12,916 bases of DNA from an uncultured Lachnospiraceae bacterium (GTDB taxonomy: Bacteria > Bacillota_A > Clostridia > Lachnospirales > Lachnospiraceae). Numbering within the stretch: the first letter of the stretch is position 1; every line of letters begins with the position of its first letter. The notes beneath the pieces are model-generated. The model was not told the origin of the DNA and made no database searches. It saw only the letters and a list, made by a program, of their open reading frames with translations. Location of the stretch: positions 1-12,916 of the forward strand of contig CACZHN010000051.1 in NCBI GenBank assembly GCA_902780985.1. The letters are read 5' to 3'. The translations under genes were made by a program, and so were the position numbers. This document shows, one piece after another, positions 1 through 8,300 of the stretch.

Positions 1-1
1 A

Positions 2-73
2 CTGGAAGAAGCGGGTGCGACTTATATAGCAGAAGATACCAAGCAGGTAGGAGATATTGTTTTGCAAAGTTAA
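2..73 (+). CDS. 3' end of an unidentified gene, possibly a HAD-type hydrolase (partial)
   Basis: An open frame enters from the left edge and ends at a TAA at 71-73, giving a 23-residue tail that includes EEAGATYIAED and ends in VLQS. The stop lies 12 bases before the next start, so it is probably the upstream member of the same operon. The pattern 'AGATYIAED' followed by a short hydrophobic tail resembles the C-terminus of Cof/HAD-superfamily phosphatases, which often end with an alanine/glycine turn and a short helix. That family call is a guess from only 23 residues and needs the sequence to the left. The reading frame itself is supported by the clean stop and the tight junction to the next gene. 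Confidence 0.5.
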   Translation: MEEAGATYIAEDTKQVGDIVLQS

Positions 74-85
74 GGGGGTAAACTT

Positions 86-1708
86 ATGGCAGAAAAAACA
101 AGGGTTACTGAAGTTCAGGTTTTCCGCAATGGGGCAACGGTTACAAGATGCGGAGAGACAGAGCTTAAAGCGGGAAGAAATGTTATCTACATTGCGGGAA
201 TGACGCAGACTGCGGCATTTGACAGTTACAAGCTGAAGTTCCCGGAGAAGGTGAGAGCCAGCAATATTCAGATTGCAAGCTATGCATCCATGAATGACGG
301 AGAGAAGAAGCCGTCGGAACTTATACAGAAGCAGATAGATGAGATAACATATCAGATCGAGACATGCGATATGATGATCGATCTGAGAAAGAAGAACAGC
401 GATTTTTCCGGAAGATCCAATATCTCGGTGGATGAGCAGGAGAAGATTCTCTCCACACTTCCGCAGCAGATACTGGAGCTTCATAAACAGCATGACGAAC
501 TGACGGATAGGAAGTCCGAACTTACGGAAGAATATAATAAAGCACTGGAGGAAGAGAAGAAGCCGCTTATCATAGCGGAGCTTACCGCAGAAGAGGACGG
601 AACGGTTCCTTTCATCCTTCAGTATCAGGAAACCAACAGCTGCTGGGTTCCTATGTATGAGATCCAGTATGCGGATGATCAGAGCCCGCTGGATGTAAGC
701 ATGAAGGCTCAGATAAGACAGTATTCCGGCGAAGACTGGAAGCAGGTAAAGGTTACCCTTTATACAGGTAATCCATCGGTTTCCAAGGATCTTCCGGTTA
801 TATCACCGATAGAGCTTTCCATCTATGAGCCGCCGAAAGCAAGAGCAAAGGGCAACGGCTTTATGGCTATGGGAGCTGCCATGGAAGGAGCGGTTGCAGC
901 CGCACCTATGGCTGAGGCGATGATGGGTGCCATGATGGTGGGAGCAACCCAGGAAGTATCGGCACTTAAGATGGATACTGCGGAGGTATCCGAGGAAGAG
1001 ACCATGACCGCATTTATCCTTCCGGGATTCAGGGATATCCTGACGGATACGGACGGAAATATGGCGGACCTTCAGGCATTTAAGGTTCAGGCGAAGTATC
1101 ACGTTCTCAGCGTTCCGTCTGTAGATAACAGGAGCTATCTTACGGCAGAGATCACGGCCTCCGACTGGCCGCTTCCGCCTGCGGATGCATCGGTTTATAT
1201 CAGGGATACATTTGCCGGTACGGTTTATGTGGATGCAAATGAAGATACGGATAAGATCACTCTTTCTCTGGGACAGGATGAGAGACTTACGGTAGTCCGT
1301 ACGGAGGCACCGAAGAAGCTTCAGGATGTATTCCTTAAGAACGTAAAGAGAGCCACTTCGAAGATTAGCATAAAGCTTATAAACAATTCATCCGAACCGG
1401 TGAATACGCTTGTAATAGATCAGATTCCTGTATCCACAGATAAGGTTATCGTTGTGGAGCCTACTCAGCTTTCCGACGGAACAGTGGATGAGGAAACAGG
1501 CGAGGTTAAGTGGATACTTCTTGCCGAGCCGGGCAAGACGGTAAACTACGAGCTGGAATACAATGTATCCTGGCCTAAGGATAAGAAAATGGGTGAACAC
1601 AGAAGAAGGATCACAAGAACTTCTTCATCATCGGTAAAATTCTGTCATAACTGCGGAGCAAGAGTGACAGGAAAGTTCTGCCCTGAATGCGGAGCGGTAC
1701 CAAACTAA
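86..1708 (+). CDS. DUF4139 domain protein with C-terminal zinc ribbon
   Basis: A 540-residue protein. The start is ATG, preceded by AAGGGGG with 7 bases of spacing. Residues 1-70 match the N-terminal DUF4140-like strand region (VFRNGATVTR, then a lysine/glycine turn). Residues about 75-160 are charged and helical and probably form a coiled coil. Residues about 180-500 are the DUF4139 region, with the family-typical NSCWVPMYEIQY at 184-195. It is interrupted by a Met/Ala/Gly-rich stretch at about 258-288. The C-terminus carries C520-x2-C523 and C532-x2-C535, a compact zinc ribbon. No signal peptide or membrane segment is seen, so the protein is probably cytoplasmic. DUF4139 proteins are sometimes called mucoidy-inhibitor MuiA-like, but the biochemical role of the family is not established. 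The gene is followed almost directly by the NUDIX gene, whose ribosome binding site overlaps this stop codon, so the two are probably co-translated. Confidence 0.87.
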   Translation: MAEKTRVTEVQVFRNGATVTRCGETELKAGRNVIYIAGMTQTAAFDSYKLKFPEKVRASNIQIASYASMNDGEKKPSELIQKQIDEITYQIETCDMMIDLRKKNSDFSGRSNISVDEQEKILSTLPQQILELHKQHDELTDRKSELTEEYNKALEEEKKPLIIAELTAEEDGTVPFILQYQETNSCWVPMYEIQYADDQSPLDVSMKAQIRQYSGEDWKQVKVTLYTGNPSVSKDLPVISPIELSIYEPPKARAKGNGFMAMGAAMEGAVAAAPMAEAMMGAMMVGATQEVSALKMDTAEVSEEETMTAFILPGFRDILTDTDGNMADLQAFKVQAKYHVLSVPSVDNRSYLTAEITASDWPLPPADASVYIRDTFAGTVYVDANEDTDKITLSLGQDERLTVVRTEAPKKLQDVFLKNVKRATSKISIKLINNSSEPVNTLVIDQIPVSTDKVIVVEPTQLSDGTVDEETGEVKWILLAEPGKTVNYELEYNVSWPKDKKMGEHRRRITRTSSSSVKFCHNCGARVTGKFCPECGAVPN

Positions 1709-1713
1709 AGGAG
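1707..1713 (+). promoter_or_regulatory. Ribosome binding site that fixes the NUDIX start at TTG
   Basis: AAAGGAG begins inside the TAA stop of the DUF4139 gene and sits 7 bases before TTG at 1721. The next in-frame ATG is 14 codons further on, inside the conserved first strand of the NUDIX fold, and has no comparable site. This supports TTG as the true start and suggests translational coupling to the upstream gene. Confidence 0.7.
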
Positions 1714-1720
1714 AACAAAG

Positions 1721-2194
1721 TTGAACGATATAAACATCCCGGAGCTTACCACACTGTGCTATATGGAGCGTGAAGGCGCATATCTTATGATGCACAGGAC
1801 GAAGAAAGAAAAGGACATCAATAAAGATAAATGGATAGGTGTGGGCGGACACTTCGAATACGGAGAGAGTCCCGACGAATGCCTGCTCCGGGAGGTTTAT
1901 GAGGAAACCGGACTTACCCTTACCTCGTACAGAGCCAGAGGAATAATCACATTTATTTACGGGGAAAATGTGGTAGAATATATGCATCTTTATACAGCTG
2001 ACGGCTTTACCGGTGAGATTCACGAATGCGATGAAGGCGAGCTGGTATGGATCCCGAAGGAAGAGGTGAAGGAACTTCCTATCTGGGAAGGGGATAAGAT
2101 ATTTTTCCGTCTGCTGTCGGAGAGAGAAGACTTTTTCTCTCTGAAGCTTGTATATGATGTGGATGGTACACTTACAGACTGGACCGTTCACTGA
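1721..2194 (+). CDS. NUDIX hydrolase, 8-oxo-dGTP diphosphatase-like
   Basis: A 157-residue NUDIX-fold pyrophosphohydrolase. The full NUDIX box is visible: G43-x5-E49, seven residues, then REVYEETGL at 57-65, which fits GX5EX7REUXEEXGU exactly. The metal-binding glutamates (E58, E61, E62) are all present, so it should be active. The N-terminus (TTLCYMEREGAYLMMHRTKKE) and the pattern after the box resemble MutT/8-oxo-dGTP diphosphatase-like members found in Firmicutes. These hydrolyse nucleoside diphosphates linked to another moiety, often sanitising oxidised dGTP. The exact substrate cannot be read from sequence. Initiation is at TTG with a good ribosome binding site that overlaps the preceding stop. 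It is the third gene of the plus-strand operon and lies 23 bases before the DUF2339 gene. Confidence 0.9.
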   Translation: MNDINIPELTTLCYMEREGAYLMMHRTKKEKDINKDKWIGVGGHFEYGESPDECLLREVYEETGLTLTSYRARGIITFIYGENVVEYMHLYTADGFTGEIHECDEGELVWIPKEEVKELPIWEGDKIFFRLLSEREDFFSLKLVYDVDGTLTDWTVH

Positions 2195-2217
2195 TATATG
2201 AAACGGGGGGCAAAAAA

Positions 2218-4578
2218 ATGCTTAGTGAAGATCTGGACAGATTAGAACGGCAGATAGCTGAGGATAAGAAGGAACTCAACATACTTATCGCTCAGATAAG
2301 AGACGGACAGTATTACGGGAATCCCGTAGACGATCCCGTCATGAAAAACCGCATCCGAAATATACAGGACAACCTGTATTATCTTGAAGCACAGCTGGAT
2401 ATCGCGCGAAGAGAATTCGAAAAGCCGAAGCCCGCTGCGCAGAATATTTACGCGCCGAATCCTTTTGAGCCACAACCGCAGCCGGTTCAGCAGCCGGTTC
2501 AACAGCCGGTTCAGCAGCCACAGCCTGCTAAGCCGCAGGGACCTGTCATGACCATGGATACACTGACAAATGCGGACTACATTCAGACTTATACTCCGCC
2601 TCAGGAGAAGACACCTCAGAAGGAACTCAATATATTTGCAAATCAGAACATCAATCCACAGACAGCAAACAACATACCACCGGATCTGCCTTATACAAAG
2701 CCGCAGAAAGCTTCCTCCACGGAAGAGATCTTCGGTAAGAAGGTCATGGCGATCGCCGCGTCGGGTCTTATATTTATAAGTATCATTCTCTTTGCGATAG
2801 TATTTGTTCCGGCCCTCGGAACTCCCGCAAAGATTTTTATGATGTTCGCAGTCAGCCTCGCATTTCTCATAGTGGGAATCGTTAAGCTTGAGAAAAGCGA
2901 CGGCAGTGATGAACGGAACAGCTTCTACGAAGCCTTGTCGGGATGCGGAATGGGGGCGATATTCGTATCTCTTTTCGTATGCAATATTCACTTTAAAGTA
3001 CTGGGAGATGTGGGTCTTTACTGCATCCTTATCCTATGGGCGGGCTGTGCCCTGTTCCTCTCGAAAAGGTATGAATCCAGGATGTACACCATCATCGGGC
3101 AGATTGGAATAACCGTATCCCTCATGTTCGGAATGGTGCTGATCCTCGAAACAAGAATGACAACCGACGTAAGCCCGAAGATTCTGGTGCTGCTTTTCTA
3201 CTTCTTTATCGGCAGCTTTGCATATCTTTTCTTTGATATCAAAACCGGACGGGGATACTTCCTTGGAAATGTATTCCATGTGATCGACCTCGTATTCCTC
3301 ATATGGATGATGGGAGGCATGGTCTGGGCTACAGAGGTGCGTTACTTGAATTCTTCCGTAAATACTGCGGCAATCATGCTTCTGGCTGCGGATGTGATCG
3401 TAATGATCGTGTGCAGCTTTATGGGATGGGCAAAGGAAGAAAATCTCGTACGCAAGATGTCCTGCGGAATAGCCTATACCTTATGTCTTCTGGCACTGGT
3501 CAAAATGCTTGATATGGGAATCGGAGTCTGCATGATCCTTATCTCGGTTTCGCTTCTGGCCGTTCTCGAGTGGAGGATCGGTGACAGAAAGGAAAAGGCA
3601 GATCAGTTTCCGTATTGGTTATGGGTGATCATTCTGGGATGGTGTCTCTGCGACGGACTTGAGGTGATTCCGGGAATTCAAATGATCGGCATCGGAATTG
3701 CCGCGGCGGCATTTATCGCTTACGGATTTATAAGGGATAAAGATGTATACAGAGTGATGGGATATGTGGCCTACGCAGCTTATGTATGCATGCATTTCGG
3801 AAAGGACTACATCATTGATACAGCTGTTGCGCTTTTGATATTGGCGGCAGCGTTTTACATCATGTATTCAAAGAAAAATTACAGCTTGTCGAAAAAGATC
3901 GTACTGTATCTCCTGCTTCTTTTTACGATAGTAATGAAACACTATCAGATATACACTTATTCGGATTTCGGCAGGTCGCTGAATTACGGTAAAGGCGAAG
4001 TAACCTTCGCGCTCTTTGTGCCCCTTGCTCTGATGAATGCACTGGCATCTTTAAAGCCGTTCAGACGCAACTGGGTTACGAAAGAAGAGGACTTTTTCTT
4101 CGCCGATCTGGTGATGGTCATAAACGCGTTGCTTTTATACTGCGGAATGGCACTTCTTTATACATTCGAATCGAGAGCATTATGGATCATCACGGTGGCT
4201 ATCCTGATAGGACTCTGCTGCCTGAATCTTAAAAATGTAAAGATTATCATGAATGATTATGCTTATGCATATGCGGGTGTGAAGTTTACGATACTCCTGT
4301 ATGTTATTCTGGGATCCGCTTCGGCGGCACCTTCGCTGATAAGCGTGGCATGCTTCGTACTTGCCATTATATGCATAGCGCTGGGCTTCTATATGAAGAA
4401 CAGCAATCTCAGAATGTACGGGCTGATCTTATCCATGATATGCGTTGTGAAACTTGTAATGTTTGATATAGCTTATAACAATACGCTCGGACATGCCGTA
4501 AGCTTCTTCATAAGCGGTATTCTCTGCTTCGTTATAAGCGCGATCTATAACTATGTTGGTAAGAGGATGAAAGACTGA
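2218..4578 (+). CDS. DUF2339 polytopic membrane protein
   Basis: A 786-residue protein with three parts. Residues 1-70 are charged and helical, a probable short coiled coil. Residues about 71-172 are a Pro/Gln-rich, disordered-looking linker that contains three perfect QPVQ units at 88-99. From about residue 175 to the end it is almost entirely hydrophobic, with roughly 20 membrane segments estimated by eye. The first reads KKVMAIAASGLIFISIILFA. This plan, a cytoplasmic coiled coil and linker followed by a long run of helices, is that of DUF2339 'predicted membrane protein' families, whose function is unknown. The start is ATG with a G-rich site (CGGGGGG) 7 bases upstream. Its last base is the first base of the methyltransferase ATG, so the two genes overlap by one base and are probably translationally coupled. 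Confidence 0.8.
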   Translation: MLSEDLDRLERQIAEDKKELNILIAQIRDGQYYGNPVDDPVMKNRIRNIQDNLYYLEAQLDIARREFEKPKPAAQNIYAPNPFEPQPQPVQQPVQQPVQQPQPAKPQGPVMTMDTLTNADYIQTYTPPQEKTPQKELNIFANQNINPQTANNIPPDLPYTKPQKASSTEEIFGKKVMAIAASGLIFISIILFAIVFVPALGTPAKIFMMFAVSLAFLIVGIVKLEKSDGSDERNSFYEALSGCGMGAIFVSLFVCNIHFKVLGDVGLYCILILWAGCALFLSKRYESRMYTIIGQIGITVSLMFGMVLILETRMTTDVSPKILVLLFYFFIGSFAYLFFDIKTGRGYFLGNVFHVIDLVFLIWMMGGMVWATEVRYLNSSVNTAAIMLLAADVIVMIVCSFMGWAKEENLVRKMSCGIAYTLCLLALVKMLDMGIGVCMILISVSLLAVLEWRIGDRKEKADQFPYWLWVIILGWCLCDGLEVIPGIQMIGIGIAAAAFIAYGFIRDKDVYRVMGYVAYAAYVCMHFGKDYIIDTAVALLILAAAFYIMYSKKNYSLSKKIVLYLLLLFTIVMKHYQIYTYSDFGRSLNYGKGEVTFALFVPLALMNALASLKPFRRNWVTKEEDFFFADLVMVINALLLYCGMALLYTFESRALWIITVAILIGLCCLNLKNVKIIMNDYAYAYAGVKFTILLYVILGSASAAPSLISVACFVLAIICIALGFYMKNSNLRMYGLILSMICVVKLVMFDIAYNNTLGHAVSFFISGILCFVISAIYNYVGKRMKD
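2479..2514 (+). repeat. Three tandem 12-bp units in the DUF2339 linker
   Basis: CAGCCGGTTCAG, CAGCCGGTTCAA and CAGCCGGTTCAG lie head to tail and encode QPVQ three times. They differ at one synonymous third position. Being 12 bp long, copy-number changes by slippage would keep the reading frame and only lengthen or shorten the linker. Confidence 0.85.
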
Positions 4579-5351
4579 TGGAACAGTATACGTTATTTGC
4601 TAAAGTGTATGACAGGATGATGGATAACATCCCTTACGAGGAATGGGAGCAGTATCTGCTTCAGCTCCTGTATCGTCACAGGATCAAGCCTTGTTCGAGT
4701 ATAGCGGAACTGGGCTGCGGAACGGGAAGTATGTCGCTGCTTCTGCAGGCGGACGGTTTTGAAGTAACGGGAATAGATATATCGGGAGATATGCTTAAGG
4801 TTGCAGAGGAGAAGAGCCCGTCGGATATAGTGTGTGCCGACACGGGACTTACGCCTATAACCTATATCTGTGCGGATATGAGAGACTTCACTCTTTCGGA
4901 AAAGCAGGATGCGGTAATAAGCATCTGTGACAGCATGAATTATCTCCTGACGGAAGAAGACCTGTATAAGACCATGTTGGCGGCACGGAATGCTCTGAAG
5001 AAGCATGGTATATTCATATTCGACCTTAAGACCGAGTACTTCTATTCGGAGGTTCTGGGCAGCAGGACATTTTACGAGAGAAGAAGAGACTATACGTCCA
5101 AATGGGAAAATGCATATAACGCCGAAGAGCGTATCCATGAATATAAGCTGAGATTCAGATACAGGGACGGACATAAGGTGAGGGACCATTCGGAACTTCA
5201 CAGGCAGCATCCTTTTACGGCCGAAGAGATAAAAAGAGCGGCACTCGCAGCGGGTTTCGCCGGCGGTGCCGCATATGATGCATTTACCCTTGATAAACCA
5301 AGGAAACACAGTGAAAGAATTTATATAGTCTTATTCAACAGACTTAAGTGA
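4578..5351 (+). CDS. Class I SAM-dependent methyltransferase
   Basis: A 257-residue soluble methyltransferase. The N-terminus (FAKVYDRMMDNIPYEEW) is typical of a large Firmicutes family of small-molecule-type methyltransferases. Motif I is E44-LGCGTG (45-50), the SAM-binding glycine loop. The acidic residue that binds the ribose hydroxyls is D67 in VTGIDIS. Motif II/III positions are seen at ICADMRDF (97-104) and ISICDSMNYLL (114-124). The C-terminal part contains strands and a helix (FTAEEIKRAALAAGF) that commonly form the substrate cap. The methyl acceptor is unknown. The ATG shares one base with the preceding stop and has only a weak GAGG-like site, so translation is probably coupled to the DUF2339 gene. 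It is the last gene of the operon, and its final 21 bases overlap the 3' end of the ABC permease gene on the other strand. Confidence 0.85.
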   Translation: MEQYTLFAKVYDRMMDNIPYEEWEQYLLQLLYRHRIKPCSSIAELGCGTGSMSLLLQADGFEVTGIDISGDMLKVAEEKSPSDIVCADTGLTPITYICADMRDFTLSEKQDAVISICDSMNYLLTEEDLYKTMLAARNALKKHGIFIFDLKTEYFYSEVLGSRTFYERRRDYTSKWENAYNAEERIHEYKLRFRYRDGHKVRDHSELHRQHPFTAEEIKRAALAAGFAGGAAYDAFTLDKPRKHSERIYIVLFNRLK

Positions 5352-8300
5352 TTCGGCCATGTTGATGTGTTCCAGTTTTCTTCTCATTACCAGATTTACC
5401 ATGAAGGTGAAGAGGAAGGTGAGAACTATGGAATACACATAGCTCATAGGTCGTATCTCCTGTTTAAAGTAAACCATATCCACGACGATCTGCGCCATTA
5501 CGAAACGGTGCAGAAGAATGCCCAGGACGAGACCTACAAGCATTCCGAAGAACGTCAGGACTATATTTTCTCGAAATACATATTGGGCGGTTTCGCCGGG
5601 ATAGAAGCCAAGAACCTTGATGGTGGCTATCTCGCGGATACGCTCAGTTATATTTATGTTGGTCAGATTATAAAGTACCACGAAGGCCAGTCCGGCGGCA
5701 CTTATTATAACAATAAGTACGATGTAGTCCAGGCTGGACATCATTTTCGTAAGTCTGGTTTTGAAGTCATCGTATACGGTAACATATACCACGTTATCCG
5801 AATCAGACAGACGGCTCTGAACTTTATGAATGTCGGTGCCTTCCGGATAGTTGATGTAAGCACCGTTGATATCCGTGTCCAGATCATCAGGAGATAAGAT
5901 GACGTAGTTGTAAACATGATTTACGAAAATTCCCGTGACTGTTGCATGAATCTCATTCATATCCTCATCGCGGAGAGTGATGCTGTCACCCTTGGCGATA
6001 TTATATCTTGCAGCCAGGCTTATGCTTATCAGTGCTTCTCCCGATGCCGGTAATGAAAGCTTATTGCCCTCTTTATCCGCAAGCCTGAAGAACCGGCTTA
6101 TATCTTCGGTATACTTTCCGCCTGCCGTGTAAGCTGCAGGATCCGTATCGGAAGAAAGTCCGGGAGCTATAAGATTTACGCCCTTTACGCTGTCCTTATA
6201 CAGCAGATCCCATGCTGCGGAGCGGATTATCATATATTCCGAGGAATCTTCGTTCAGCATATCTATTACGTCCTGCGGAGCCATATCCCCTGTACTGTTC
6301 TTAAAGGTGAGCTCCACATCCGTAGTCTGGATCTCGTCATACTGTGCTTCGGCGAATCCCGCAACGGAATCCTTCATACCGTAACCGGTGATAAGAAGAG
6401 CAGTACATCCGCTGATTCCCACGATCATCATGAAGAAACGTCTCTTGTAACGGAATATATTTCTTATGGATACCTTATGAAGGAACTTCATGCGGTTCCA
6501 GATGAAAGGTATATTCTCCAGAAAAACTCGCTTGCCCGGCTTCGGAGCTTTTGGACGCATAAGGCTTGCCGCCGATTCGCCCAGCTCGTAACGGCAGGAT
6601 ACGAGAGTGGTTCCCACCGAACATGCAATGGATACCACCAGAGATATAGCGGCCAGTACCCAGTTGAAGCTGTAGATCAGAGGAATATTTATATACATCA
6701 TCTGATATGCTATCCATATGAAATGAGGGAACAGGAATATACATACGGTGTATCCCGATACGCATCCCAGAAGTGCGGCGGTTCCCGAATAAACGGTGAA
6801 CTTCTTTATGATATCGCCGTTGCTGTATCCCAGAGCTTTAAGCGTTCCTATCTGTCCGCGCTGTTCCTCCACCATACGTGTCATGGTGGTCATACATACC
6901 AGAGCGGCTACCAGAATGAAGAATATAGGGAATATCCTTGCAACCTGTCCTACGATCGCGGAGTCGCTCTCGAAGCATGAATAGGATATATTGGTATTTC
7001 TTTCCAGAAGAAATGTTTCGGGTTTTTCCAGATCGTTAAGTTCGGCTTCCGCGTCATCGATCTCTTTTTCCGCATCGGCTATCTTTTCGTTGAATTCCTT
7101 AACGCCGTCCTCGTATTCCTTGAGACCGTCTTCATATTCCTTGAGGCCGTCTTCGTATTCCTGTTTTCCTTCTTCCAGTTCCTTAACGCCGTCATTATAT
7201 TCTCTGAGTCCTTTGTTATATTCGGCCTTACCGGAATTCCACTTGGCAAGTCCCGAGTTATACTGAGCCAGACCGTTATCGTACCGGTCTTTTCCCGAAT
7301 TCCACTGAGCCAGACCGTCGTCGTACTGGGCCTTTCCTGCTTCCCACTTGGCAAGTCCCGCATCGTACTGAGCTTTTCCTGCTTCCCATTCTGCCTCGGC
7401 TGCTTTCAGCTGGACATCTGCTTCCTGCCACTGAGCCAGGCCTTCTTCATACTGAGCCTGTCCCGCTTCATACTGAGCCAGCCCCGCATTGTATTGAGCC
7501 AGCCCCTCATCCCACTGGGCCAGTGCTGCTTCGTATTGAGCAAATCCTGTATTATATTCGGTTCTTGCGGCTGCCAGTGCTTCCCGGCCGGCTGCCAGTT
7601 CTGCTTTCTTTGCGGCCAGAGTCTCTTCGTCAAGCAGACCCATGGTTTCCGCTGCCTGAAGTTCCTGCTCTGCCTGTTCCAGCGCATTTTCCTGTGCGGT
7701 AAGCTGTGCATACGCATTCTGCAGTGCGGTACCGTTCTGATCAAGCGCTGTCTTTCCGGCATCCAGTTCGGCTTTTGAATTTTCAAGAGTTGTCTTGGTG
7801 GAAGAGAGGATTGCTGCATTTTTATCCAGTTCGGCTTTTCCTGCGGCCAGCTCCGCTTTTCCGTTGTCCAGCTCGGTCTTTCCGTTATCCAGTTCCGTCT
7901 TTGCCGCATCCAGCTGGGTTTTCGATTCGACAAGCTGTGAGAAAGAAGAGTCGAGAACCGCTTTTGAACTGTCCAGCTGTTCTTTGGATGAATCCAGAGT
8001 ATTCTTTGCGGAATCCAGCTGGGACTTGGAACTGTCCAGTGTGCGCTTTGCACTGCTGAGTTTAGATGAAGCATCCGCCAGTTCTTGCTCGCCTTCTTCG
8101 ATCTCTACAGCGGCATCGTCCAGTTCGGCCTTGCCGTCCTCAAGTTCTTTTTTGGCATCGCTTAATTCTTTTTCCGCATCCGCTTTTTCTTCCGCAAGAG
8201 TTTCTCTTGCATCCGCTATCTCTTCTTCGGCTTCGGAGTATATACGGTCGAAGCGGTCTACGGCGGCGTCATCGGTTATAGTTTCCCATGACGGCCTAAG

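Noticed and set aside
840..950. The Met/Ala/Gly-rich stretch in the DUF4139 gene as a possible frameshift.
   Set aside because: Family-like sequence continues in the same frame on both sides, and no other frame extends the conserved domain.
2155..2185. The NUDIX C-terminus reads YDVDGTLTDW, close to the HAD-phosphatase motif DxDGTL.
   Set aside because: It is followed by a stop after three more residues, so no HAD domain can follow. It is best read as the ordinary last strand of the NUDIX protein.
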